Shown here piece after piece: positions 1 to 16,867 of a DNA stretch of 64,000 nucleotides; within the stretch, counting starts at the first letter, position 1, and each line of letters begins with the position of its first letter. Position numbers and translations under genes: made by a program. The notes beneath the pieces were generated by a model that worked only from the letters and a program-made list of their open reading frames with translations, was not told where the DNA came from and did not search any database. The stretch spans positions 750,001 to 814,000 of the forward strand of contig JAJTWR010000205.1 in NCBI GenBank assembly GCA_021613335.1. Direction: 5' to 3'. This stretch comes from Whitmania pigra (lineage: Eukaryota > Annelida > Clitellata > Hirudinida > Haemopidae).

Positions 1-635
1 GAATTATTATTCTATCTTTCAATAAAAACAATCACATTTATTTTGTTTAATTATTGGTTTAACAATGGTCTGCAATGACAGTGATGATTTAAATGTCTAG
101 AATGTTCTAATGGATGATTTTTTATGTTTTTAATCTTAACATTTGTCTGCACCTTTAAGTCCCTGAAGTGCCCAAATTAACAATACTTCTCTTGAAAAGT
201 CATCAGTATATAAAGTTAGGTAACAGGTCGGACCTCAGCGATAATGAATAATAAGTGGACTAATAAATAAATAAGTTAATCAGGTCATTCAGTTAAGCGA
301 AGTCAAACATGATGACACGTCCTTGCTAATTGAAGTTGAAGCTGAAAATTATATTTTAATCATTGCCACCTCATCCATCATCATCACCACCACCACATCA
401 TTTCACTAATCAAGAGAAGTGTTGTTAATTTGGGCATTTCAGGGGAAAATGGTCATATATATATAATTTTCTTTTAATGAATACAAGTTGTGGAAGCTTA
501 TTATTATTTCTAGCTGTTAAATAAACAGAAGTAATTTTAATTATTGAAAATAATATTATAACTGTTATCATTATTATAAACATCATCACTACATCATTTT
601 GTTATTATTGTCATTATTTGGTAACAATAACAGCC
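1..635. other. 5' flank of the eEF1A-like gene, no gene seen
   Basis: AT-rich sequence with short ATT/CAT runs. I see no coding exon. It should hold the promoter of the downstream plus-strand gene, but I cannot point to a convincing TATA box or initiator. No stop codon was found in the frame of the proposed ATG at 636 for roughly the 90 bases before it, so the start rests on that ATG being the only suitable one I found. Confidence 0.4.
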
Positions 636-692
636 ATGATCCAAATAGTAATATTAATATTAATTATTATAATTACAATAACTGCAACAGCA
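636..692 (+). other. Putative hydrophobic leader of the eEF1A-like protein
   Basis: The first 19 codons from the ATG read as an uninterrupted run of Ile, Leu, Val and Thr ending in small residues (TATA), like a secretory signal or membrane anchor. The DNA is ATT/ATA-rich, so this could be a microsatellite-like 5' region with the true start elsewhere. Nothing outside this sequence confirms translation. Confidence 0.35.
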
Positions 693-1404
693 AACAAAGA
701 CCAAGTTTTAGAAACCCCAACAAACTTTAAGGGGAATTTAAACATAACACTGCTCGGAGAATCAGGTGAATTTGAACATTAAACATATGCTTTGCATTTT
801 TTAATTTGCTTTATTTAATCTTCTTGTGAGGAATAGTCAATAAACGATCGCTTTGTAACAAGAGCATTTTCGATGAACAAATTTTACAAAACATGTACTT
901 TCAACTGCTTGATGTTACCTAGGTGTAAATTCAAAACTTGAAAAGTTATTAAAATATTTATAAAAACTTGATTAAGTTTGTATTTGAAGAAAAAGCTATT
1001 TGAAAGTTTGATGGATATTGCTCTGAATTTGTTTAAACATTTTTTCAAATAGGTCATGGCAAATCCATGATAGCCGGCCAACTACTGTTAGTATTCAAGT
1101 TTGTGGATAGTGCCAATATTTGGCTGATCCTAATGTGTTTTTTGTTAGACTGTCTGCAGATGATTCTATTGACAAAAGAAAGTCCATCTCCATATACGAT
1201 GATGCCCAAAACAAAACCTGGTACATTGGTTTATTATTATTATTATTATTATTATTGTTATTATTATTATTATTATTATTATTAATATATAGGGGGGTTA
1301 TTATTATTATTATTAATATATAGGGGGCGTTATTATTATTATCATTATTATTATTATTATTATTAATAAATAGGGGGGTTATTATTATTATTATTATATA
1401 GGGG

Positions 1405-1447
<43 letters not shown>

Positions 1448-4400
1448 ATATAGGGGGGTTATTTCTTTAGTTTAAAATTTTTTTAAATAGAAATGAATTT
1501 TCATTAATAATTAACTCTGTTACGTTGTTATTATTGTTGCTATCGTAATCATTACTCTCATCATCGTCGTGCCTTTACATCCCTTCGGGATTATATCGAG
1601 CACGTAAAATATTGGATAAATAAATGTAAATGTAAATGGTTTGGTTCCTCATAAATCTGGTTTAAATTCACTTTAGATAACTTTTAGAATGTTATTTAGA
1701 ATGCTTTCAGTGAATCTGTTCTAATTTTTGTTATCGATTAATTAATTAAGGGCAGTTTGAATTTTTTTCTTATAATTCACTTTTTTTATATAATACCTTC
1801 AATGAGGTGTCCGAGCTGGTTTTCGGATGCATCAAAGGGTGAACTTAAAAAGAAGAGGTTGTTAAGAACAAAGGTTCTTCAATGTGGTCACAACATCAAC
1901 ATAATTGATGCACCTCCTGATCCGAACTCCTTTGACGAAGAGGCTAAGGCAATGTGGCTGGGGAATCTTTTTGTAATGGTTAGTGAACTCATTTCAACTC
2001 AGAAAGAAGTCAAGAGTTTTTTGAAATTGAAATAATTTAGACATTTTTTGTATAAATCTTTTAAGTTTTAGTGTTTGAGTCCTTGTCAATGCCATACTGC
2101 AGTTTTTATTTAAATTCTTCACTGCTTAAGTCATCAGTTAGTTTTTGTTTGGTTTCATTAGAATGAATCTGCAACAGATGAATTGTTTTTTGAATGTATA
2201 TGTAATTGTATTTACTTTCTAGACATGACATTTTGCTATAACTAATGAAATCATTCAGTCATTCATTCATTAATTTGAACATTAATTGATTAATTCAAAT
2301 CATTCATTTAATCATTCACTCAGTTATTCATTAATTCACAAGCAGAACTTTCACCCTTTAGGTCCTTTCAGCAAAAACTAATGAAAGTGAAAAGTTCTTT
2401 GATGAGTCCAGTCATGCCAAACAATTGGAAAACTGGGTCAGCTACCTTTCTAAGGATCGTGAGATAGGCTTTGTGTTTGCCGTGACCAAAATGGACGATG
2501 AGTCGGTCAATTGGAGCGAAACAAGGTATTTGATGTTACTCATATTGGTATCAATTATCACTGGCTTTTGATTATCATTATTAGATTCAGGTCAAAGTGA
2601 TAGGTTAATAGTGATTATGATTGAAAATAATAATAATAATAATAATAATTGAAAATTTGCATAGCATCGTAAGCATAAGCATCAGGACTTAGATCATTTA
2701 TACAGCGCCTTCACCCAGAGGCACTTTATGATAGCTATGGGGCACCCCGTCATAATAGCCCGGCGACAAAATAGCCCCATCAAAACAACAGCATCAAAAC
2801 ATAAAACTCATTTCATTTAATCAAATTTGAAACAAGTTACCGGTTAATGTCTTCAACTCATATAAATATTTTTTTTTATAAAGATACATTGACCGGGATG
2901 TTTTGACGGGTCACCTAGCTATGGTAGTGCAAGCTGGGCTGCATTGTTATTGCACACTATCGTATGCAGGACCAGATTGCTTCTGAGGAAATCTCAAACT
3001 TTCTAGCATGGACTTATTTCAATTTCAGGTACTTAGAATTAAAAGAAAGATTGATGCAATTTCTTCCCAATCGGAACACTTGCGAAGTTGTCCCTGTCTC
3101 TGGAGAGGGAGGATACAACATTTGGCGAAGGTGTGAAGAGAGCACGTGGTACACGTGAGTTTGAAACTGTTGTAATATGCTCTCCTGTTTGAGTGGATAT
3201 TCGGATGATTTGTCATTTAAAATTACTTCAGTGGTAAGACCCTTGTCGAGTGCATCAGAGAGATGTCACTGAATGTGCCACGGGGATACAGGTCTTCGTA
3301 CAAAAAGGCTGAATGTGGACCCTTGCGCTTTATACTGATTGACAGTTATAAAGTTGGTTTAATTTGTAATTTCTTGATAATAAAAATTCTAGAGTTAAAG
3401 CATTTATATGGATATTGAATATTAGAAAGAAAGAAAATTCTTTGGACAAGTGGAAACAGGTGTTCTTGAGAAGGGAGATTCCTGTCAAATGCCAAAAAAG
3501 GTTAAAGTATATTCTGTTTTTTTTTGTTTTTTTTTTAGCAATTTTATTAATCATCAAAATGAACAAAACAAATCAAACAAAAGAGACACCAATATTAGGA
3601 TTAATAAAGAACTCATGGATCAGCTTTAAGGAAACGCAAACTTCCGCTAGCAAGCTGACCCTGAAATATCAATTAATTAAGAAAACGAATAATAAACCCG
3701 TCAAATAAACAGTTAATCAAGAATACCACAAACTAAGTACAATTTGTAGGACAATTTAAATAATAAATATAATATCATGAATGGTCCAGTCTGTGTATGA
3801 TTTTTGATAGATGAAGGAATGGTGTTGTATAGTCCAGGTCCGTAACATGTTATTGAAAAGAGCTTGAGGGTGGTTTTGGCAAAAGATGGACTATATTCAT
3901 GGGTATGACGGAGGGAGTTTGAAGGTTTAGTGTAGTTGACACTTTGAGACATAAGAAATAAACCTACAAATTTATCTGGAAGGGCGTTCTTATTATAAGA
4001 GAACTTAAATAGAGCAGTTTGAAGATTATGTATTTGTTGAAGAGTTATTTTTGAATTATTATTTTGAAAAATACTTATGGTTGTTCAGATGATTTATCAC
4101 AACATATAGCTACTGCTTGAATCTAAATCTTGGATCAGCTAATGTTTTTCAAGAATTTCATTGAATGTCAGAGTGAAAGAAAATCCTTTGGACAAGCCGC
4201 AAGAGGTTGTCATAAGAAGGGAGGCTCCTGCCACAAGCCAAAAGAGGTTAAAGTATATTCTAGTTTTAATTATTATTTTGAAAAATACTTTAACGTATGG
4301 TTTTTCAGATGATTTATTACAACATATAGCTACTGATCGAATCTAAATCTTGGATCAGCTAATGTTTTTCATTATTTCAAGAATTTCATTAAAAATTAAA

Positions 4401-5461
4401 AATTTGTGTTTATTTTTAATGAGGAAGTGTTTGTTTTTAGTTCAAGATCTTAAGCATCCAGTTCAATGGTCATGACTTAGAAACAGCAGGGCCAGAACAG
4501 ATGGTGATGTTAGAGCTAGATATGGACCCTAAAGAGGTTAACAAGAGTCGCATAAAGTATTGAATGGATATATTCAAATGCACTTTGACATTTCAGGAAC
4601 ATTTTCCTCACGATATCATCGGTTGGACTGTTAATAAATATCCCACAATTAAAGCAGTGGTAAACAACATAAGTTTTTACTTCCTGTTTGGATATAATTT
4701 GTTCACTTTTATAGATTATTGTAAGTTAAACTCCACATTCAAATTACTGCATAAGGATTAATTATCTTTGGACTTTGGAAGATCATCTTACATGTATTTT
4801 CTAATGCATCTGGTTGCTAATAATTTCATTGGAATGTTGTTTTTTATCGTAGTCTCGTTTCTTGCAGATCAACGTTGTCGAGGGAAGTGTTATTGAACAT
4901 CGATGGTACACCTTGTATGCATATGCTCACTCTGCCAACGTCAGTTTGATGGTAGTATATTGAATATCTGTTTTTGCTTAAGTTTTATTCCAACTGAACA
5001 ACAGATTGTTCTGATGCTTAAATTATTGATTAAAGGGATTTCATTGAATGTTTTTATATTATTTTGTTTAAGAACATGCAAGTGCTTGACGAGAATTGCA
5101 TGGTTTACTTGAGTCACGAAACGACGGAGTTTGTCTCCACAGGGGTAAACGCTGAGGTTACGATCAACTGCCTTAATAAAGAGGTCTTTGCAGATTTCTG
5201 TTCCAAAAATAGATTGGATAAGTTTGTTCTGGTTCATAATGGTAAGGTCATTTTCCTTTAAGATTGTTTGAGTTCATTCACAATTTTTTGTGATTATTTT
5301 GTTAATAAAGTAAAAAGCCATTAATTAATTTAATTATTTTATTTCTCAAGAGATTCTAACTCAGAAATGTAGTTTGTGTTTTGCAAAAGAAATGCCTTAT
5401 AACTTTACTTCCAGGAAGAGTGGTAGCATTAGGAAGATTTGGTCATAGATCTCATAGATGA
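636..5461 (+). CDS. Divergent eEF1A-like translational GTPase, 13 exons
   Basis: Joined exons: 636-765, 1053-1086, 1149-1220, 1807-1978, 2362-2525, 3029-3154, 3232-3352, 3426-3506, 4441-4536, 4597-4659, 4868-4951, 5073-5241, 5415-5461. They keep frame and give about 452 residues, close to the roughly 460 of eEF1A. Domain I has a P-loop GESGHGKS (41-48), a G3 site reading DAPPD (113-117) where eEF1A has DAPGH, a G4 site TKMD (178-181) for NKMD, and a G5-like VPVSGEGG (212-219). Domain II keeps VETGVLEKGD. Domain III follows to the C-terminal LGRFGHRSHR. Residues 1-19 (MIQIVILILIIIITITATA) form a hydrophobic leader not found in eEF1A. The 34-nt second exon, the 62-nt intron after it and the start of exon 4 are the weakest calls. 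A canonical factor delivers aminoacyl-tRNA; here the lost G3 Gly/His makes that doubtful. It could also be an ageing paralog. Confidence 0.72.
1227..1460 (+). repeat. Compound ATT repeat with regularly spaced G tracts
   Basis: ATT runs are broken five times by a short unit of the form aatatataGGGGGGttatt, with four to six G in each. It lies in the intron after the third exon of the eEF1A-like gene. The regular spacing shows a minisatellite built on a microsatellite, not simple slippage. Confidence 0.85.
4051..4389 (+). repeat. Imperfect direct repeat flanking a duplicated exon
   Basis: About 4051-4165 and 4265-4389 are near-identical (shared words include gatgatttat, aacatatagctact and ttggatcagctaatg). 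Between them, 4175-4252 is a second copy of the domain II exon at 3426-3506. The duplicated exon reads ERKSFGQAARG... and ends in the same gttaaa|gtatat donor context as the first copy. Confidence 0.8.
4175..4252 (+). pseudogene. Second copy of a domain II exon
   Basis: This 78-nt stretch copies the exon at 3426-3506. The first copy retains the eEF1A-like VETGVLEKGD; this one reads QAARGCHKKGG at that place, so it fits the family less well. It is still open and in the phase needed for splicing. It may be a decayed exon or a mutually exclusive alternative exon; sequence alone does not decide. Confidence 0.55.
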
Positions 5462-5585
5462 AGAAGTGAATTGGTGATATTTGTTTTTTGTCCAGATCTT
5501 TCTTAACTTTTCAAGAATGGTACATTTGATTACATCTCCGTTGGCGAGATAACATTTATAATTTCAGAAGCTTCCATTCATTTCG

Positions 5586-5591
5586 AATAAA
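5586..5591 (+). terminator. Candidate polyadenylation signal, eEF1A-like gene
   Basis: AATAAA 125 bases after the stop codon, the first exact hexamer I found in the 3' flank on this strand. Confidence 0.45.
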
Positions 5592-6563
5592 TTGGACAAT
5601 TGTTTGATTTGAAAGTAAGTGTTGCGTTTTCCCAAGAAAATTGTTTGCTAAGCGCATTACAGCATATTTTTGCATGGTTAAAGACGGATCTGCGAGCTCA
5701 TACCAAATCAGGGGTGATAAAGAGCTGGTGTTCACTCGACCGGTTAAACCGGATTAGAAGGTTAATTTTGAGTTGGACTTCGGATGGCTCCAATCGAGCA
5801 TTCACTTAAGTCGTAGACTTTTACAGCTCGATGGGCTTTTTTGGACTTTAAAGAAGCAAATTATGGAAGTCTGTTGATATTTTGCAAACTTTTAATTGCT
5901 CATTAGAAGAAAACATCTCCTGAATGTGCAATATTGCATGACGCTTCACAATGAAATCACAGCCATGTTTAATTGAGTAAGTTTTCTGCTAAAACAAACC
6001 AGCTTTCATCAAATTAATCATTGGAGGTCTTTAAATTTATTATTATTACATTATTATTATTATTATTATTGTTATTATTATTATTATTAGCTGCTATTAT
6101 TATTATTATTATTGTTATTCTACTATTATTAATAGTTGCTGCATGAAAAATTACTGTGGCCATTGGGTGAGGAGTTTTGAATGGGGAGCTAGCTGGTTAA
6201 AGCTTCACCTCTCACCTGAACAGTCCTCATTGATCCAATAACTCACATCAGCAACAGGTGTGCCAACGAATCGCATCGTTTAGATGCAAAGTTTTATCGG
6301 CTCGGTAGCTCTGAAGGTGTTTCACAAGTTTTTCTGTGGGGAATTAAATTCATTTATTTTTGTAATCAGTTGCATGGATATTAGTTCTGAAAGCAACAAA
6401 AGAGGAATTTTGGGTCGTAATTTCTCTTACGATATGGTTAACTGTGCACTGGCAAGGAATACCCATCACAAAGCAGGAAAGTGGTAAACATCATTACCAC
6501 CATTGTCAACTTTGCTGATCTCAAATTGTTTTCCTGGAATTCTTCGTGGCGACTTCTCCAGCT
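5592..6563. other. Spacer between the two GTPase genes
   Basis: No convincing exon. It holds an ATT microsatellite at about 6040-6130. The promoter and 5' UTR of the sarcalumenin gene are expected here but are not recognisable. Confidence 0.4.
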
Positions 6564-11693
<5,130 letters not shown>

Positions 11694-11955
11694 GGGTAAA
11701 ACTCTGAGAGATCGGTGTTAGGATTCAACGAACTCTAGTCTTTAGTACCGTGCTGTGGGAATTTAGGATCTCGCCTTTCGCAACTTACTACTTACTGTTT
11801 TCAGGCGCTTTTCATGTTTTTTCTGAAGTTTTGTTTGTTTGTGCCTTGTCGTGAAAAATTTCGCCTAATTTCGCATTTTTACGGAGGTAGATGATGATAG
11901 ATTCGGATTTGATCAAGTTACGATGTTATAATAATCAATAATGTTTTTAAATATT

Positions 11956-11961
11956 AATAAA
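11956..11961 (+). terminator. Candidate polyadenylation signal, sarcalumenin gene
   Basis: AATAAA about 260 bases after the stop, in AT-rich sequence. Confidence 0.45.
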
Positions 11962-12889
11962 TACTATGATGATTACTTAAATCTGCTTGTAGAACGCTTA
12001 CAATCAAATTTTGAAGCCCAATTAATTTAGCCAATTAGAATTTCAACTTGAGCAGTATGTTTTAATTTGGTGAAAAGTGTACGTATTGGTCACTTATATT
12101 TCGAAAAAGCCTTTATGCTAATTAAGAAAGCAGTCACTTGCAGATAAAATGCAAGGAACGCACCAATTGTTGAGATTCTGTCAATGAATTTACATAAGAA
12201 GTTGCATAATTTATTTGAATATTCATTTGGATTATTTTGTGCAGAACATTCTACACTGGAAAGATCGAAGCATAATGTTACAATTTTAACTGTTAATATC
12301 AGATTTATGAGTAAAAATTGTAAAATTTGATCACTCGGGAATCATCAAAAATATCCTTAGCGAGGTAATCCTATGCCAAACGAAGTCACATCAAATGATT
12401 AATTTGAGCAATTGATGTTGCTAGTAACAACAAAAATGTCTTTAAAAGATTACACGATATAATTAACAAAATTTCAGCTATGATTTATAAATCTTAAATA
12501 ATAAACTTTAAATGTTAACTAAAATTTACGACAATAGGGGTCTGCAGTTCCAATTTTAAGTCGAGGCTAAAAACTGATCGCAAAGAGCTCTGTTAATAAT
12601 ATTAACTACAATAAACTTAATAATACTATTAATTAATCATACACAATCATCATATTTGCGATTTATTAGTAAAATATATACAATGTAGCATTACATAATG
12701 TTATGTGTAAAGTTGTGCAGCACATAATCTCACGTAATAAAACAACGATAATAATATTAATATTACTTATAGTATTCCACTCCAGATCAAATACATTTAA
12801 TATACTATTAACATCACAAAATGTTACCAAATTTAATAATAATATTTATAATAATATCAGCAAATATTCCTCCGAAGTCATTTCACAGA
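11962..12889. other. Spacer between convergent genes
   Basis: Lies between the 3' ends of sarcalumenin (+) and the receptor gene (-). I see AT-rich sequence and no exon. Confidence 0.4.
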
Positions 12890-12895
12890 TTTATT
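12890..12895 (-). terminator. Candidate polyadenylation signal, receptor gene
   Basis: TTTATT on the plus strand, AATAAA on the coding strand, 87 bases after the stop codon of the minus-strand receptor gene. Confidence 0.5.
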
Positions 12896-12934
12896 GCAAG
12901 GCGTAGTATTTGTAACTACCTAATTAGTTACCTA

Positions 12935-12976
<42 letters not shown>

Positions 12977-12981
12977 GAATT

Positions 12982-15900
12982 CTAAAACATAAAATTAGGA
13001 CCACCGGTGAAATTATGCGGCCTGTCCATCTGCGACTCCATATAGGAGGGTGGGTCGTGGCTTATGGTCACGTGTTTGGCCTTCTTGACCTTTTGCTTTG
13101 AATGACTCTCAATTACGCTGTTTGTGTGCTGATTCTTCTGGAAGCGGTTTCTCCCAGACTGCACGGCTTCGTAGTTCATAGGGGGGTCAACGGGCTCTTC
13201 CTGGTCCCAATTGTCGTCTCCCCTCTCTACCGATGGAGGGGAATAGTGGGTCAGCTCCCAGGTGTCAGAGTGATAGCTGTTGACTTTACCTGGTATTAAG
13301 AATGAGAGGATTATAAATAAGAAGAAAGGTTACGAATTGGTGACAAATAATCAACAATCAATTAAAGTTGCTTAAAATTACATAAATTTATTAATTTAAA
13401 TTAATATTTAATTAAATTTAATCAATTGGCTAGATTAAGTTAAGCACCTTAACGTTGGCCACTTAATTTAATCAACTAATTATATTATTTAACTTATCAT
13501 CACAGATGATTTAACTCATAGCGGAATATTCATTTACATAATGCACTGACCGACAGTCCGTGGACCATCATCTTCTTCCTCTGGAGGGGGCTGCCAATCT
13601 TTCACCGACCCGGCCTTGCTAACGGTGGAATAGACGTCCCCTATGGGCTGGTATATGCTAGTGGGGTCCCGATCAAATATCCCGTTCAGGTCCATCTTTT
13701 GAGAACCTTTAATAAAAAAAAATTTGCCTTATTAGGACTACCGGTTCCATAGCAACATAGAAGATTAGGACGATGATCCCGCAACGGGATTCGAATCTGC
13801 GCTGCCGTCGTGAGAGGCGAAGCCTTAGAAACAGCCGAACCTTTTATCCTAATCGGTCTGTATTTACTCTTATCCACGTCAGCATAAATGAGAGGCGGAG
13901 GGGGTGGTGGTGGCGTAGATGGGGACCCGTTCTCCGAGGTTGTGTCGTGGTCCCCTTCCCCCATTTCTTGAGCAACATCTTTGGGCGTGTGAGTGCGAAG
14001 TTTGCCCCCGACTATGGGCCTAGGATGAAAAGTTATGAATTTGTCGTTGTGATGGTTGCTGTTTTTTTAAATTGTGGTTATAAAAATAAATAAAACAAAC
14101 TAATTAATATGGTCTCTTTAATTATTAATATTGCCGTTTCTGTCAATAACTGCTAATATTTAATATTATTATAACATTTATTAATATTAATCTAATCGTT
14201 AGAGGTAATTAAACAAACAATATTGAACATACTCTAAACATTGTACTAATTATTAAGTAATTAATATAATCACAATATAATTAGTAATGTTTTGCTTTTC
14301 CAATGGTAACCTTACCTTCTCCGACACAGGCACAAGATGATGAGACCAATGATGGTGAGAAGAATCAACAGACAAAGTATACTCAGTCCAATACCAAGAC
14401 CTACTTTGGCTGGAAAAAGAAAAATTATCATTGTGATAATCCATTCTCCATCCGATTGTCACCCATCCGTATGTATGTACATCCATCTATCCATCCATCC
14501 ATCTATCCATCCATCCATCCATCCATCCATCCATCCATCCATCCATCCATCCATCCATCCATCCATCCATCCATCCATCCATCCATCCATCCATCCATCC
14601 ATCCATCCATCCATCCATCCATCCATCCATCCATCCATCCATCCATCCATCCATCCATCCATCCATCCATCCATCCATCCATCCATCCATCCATCCATCC
14701 ATCCATCCATCCATCCATCCATCCATCCTCCATCCATCCATCCATCCATCCATCCATCCATCCATCCATCCATCCATCCATCCATCCATCCATCCATCCA
14801 TCCATCCATCCATCCATCCATCCATCCATCCATCCATCCATCCATCCATCCATCCATCCATCCATCCATCCATCCATCCACTCGTTCTTCAATCTACCAT
14901 TCAAATACCAATTTCTGAATTCTCTTGATGAACACGCAAAGGTCAAGTTGGATGTTGACGATATTGCTAATGTTCTATCAAATTGTTAACTAGCCACCAC
15001 ACTACCCACCCATCTATCCACCCACTCATCCATTCATCCATCCTATCCAGCCAGCCATCCCCACCTTCGGTACTCAATCCAGATTCCCCTTTGAATGGGA
15101 TTGGAGCTGTTGTTGTTGTTGTTTTGGACAAGCTGTTGTTCTGCGGAATATTAGTAGTAGTTGTTGTTGTTGAGCTCGACGGAGGCTTAAGAGTCGCTGA
15201 GGTTGTCGTTGTTGGAGAAGTTGTTGTTGTGGATGTTGTAGTACTTGTGATTGGTAAGGTTGTTGTCGTTGAAGTTGTTGAAGTTGTTGTAGTTGTGGTC
15301 GGTGAAGTCCTTGTAGTTGAAGTTGGTGAAGTCGTTGTGGATGTTGTGGTCGTTGTCGTCGATGAAATCGTCGTGCTTGTCGCCGCCAGCGAATCGCTCT
15401 TCATCCTCATTCCGTACACATAATTACCGTTCTGCCTGACTTAAAGACACACCATCAACTAATTAATTAGCATGTTTACTCAGGTAAAAGTAATAGTTAT
15501 GAATATAATATTCTAATATGCATAATAAATACATAATGTTATTAAAATTCTTATAAGTCCACAATTCTCAGACACTCCAAACAACTCACTTTCCATCATG
15601 ATCCAAATCTTGAGATCAATCAGGTTCTCGTCAACCGGATATTGCCTCTCCAGGTAGAAACTCACATCGGTTTCCTGCGATGTCGACATGTCATGATAAT
15701 TGCTATCAAAGCTGCCCGATAAGCATAGACTCTTGATTCTGTTTCCAGGTGGACTTTCTACAACAAGTTTGTAGGCACAGGCATTGGCTTTGTTGGTCAT
15801 CGCATACATCTCCAAGATCCTTGCAATAAAATCACATCCAGCCGGGATGGTCAAGGTAGCCTTGTTGAAGGCGGGAATGTTGTTGTTGTTGCTGTACGTG

Positions 15901-16773
15901 TTGTAACGAGCGAAGATGAAGTGGTTGCCGTAGGCGTTCCTATCATCAAAAGTGCTCGCCAGATCGTACATTTTGGCATCTGGGAATGTTTCGACAAAAT
16001 ATAATTGCTATTTATATTATATAGTATTTTTTTTTTATATATAGTTAAAGTTTTATATTTATTTTTCAATAATTGTAAATCTATTTATTATAAATTAAAG
16101 GCTATTCACTATTGGGCATAACTTTCAAATAAAGTTATTCATTTACAATCAACGGTAGCCGATAATCTGCCAATACAAGTAAAGATAAAAAAAACCAATT
16201 CAAACTCAAAATCGATATACACTCCCTTACCCGCTATGCAATTGGTGTATACAGCCAGACTGACAGAATTTCCAAAACAATTTCCATCGATCCGTGGAAC
16301 ATACAGGACCTTGGTAAAGGACTTGTTGATGGAATAGGCCAATTTGAGCTCAGTGGAAACATCGCGTCTTAAACAGGAACCGCTTTCGATGCAGGACTGT
16401 TGATTGGAGGACTTCGAGTAGAATGCCGAGTTGATGAGAAGAACATTGCCGTCGGAACAGCTCTTGGAATAAGTGAACTGGGAATATTCTCCGCTCGTCT
16501 GCTGGCAGTCCACTGCATAATTAATAATTATTGGCGATTATTAATGAAGTCTCATAATTTAATGCCTTGAAAATTTTATGTTACGTTATTAGATCGTTTA
16601 TCATTATTATCATCAAATAAAAAATAATAAAAGTACAAAATAATACAATGATAAAGGTGGATTATAGTGTATTGATAAATGTTGTGGTATAATAGGTAAT
16701 AATAGTTTACATAAGAATATCGTCGTCCTCCTCCCCATCCTCCTCCTCCTCCTCCTCCTCCTCCTCCTCATCG

Positions 16774-16867
<94 letters not shown>

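Noticed and set aside
6546..6563. Upstream GTG as start of sarcalumenin
   Set aside because: GTG is not a usual start in animals, and the ATG at 6564 gives a good signal peptide.
14303..14989. Long frames of repeating HPSI or MDGW across the ATCC array
   Set aside because: Any frame of a pure tetranucleotide without a stop is open. It lies in an intron of the receptor gene.
14983..15423. Val-rich plus-strand frame
   Set aside because: Antisense of the Thr-rich stalk exon of the receptor.
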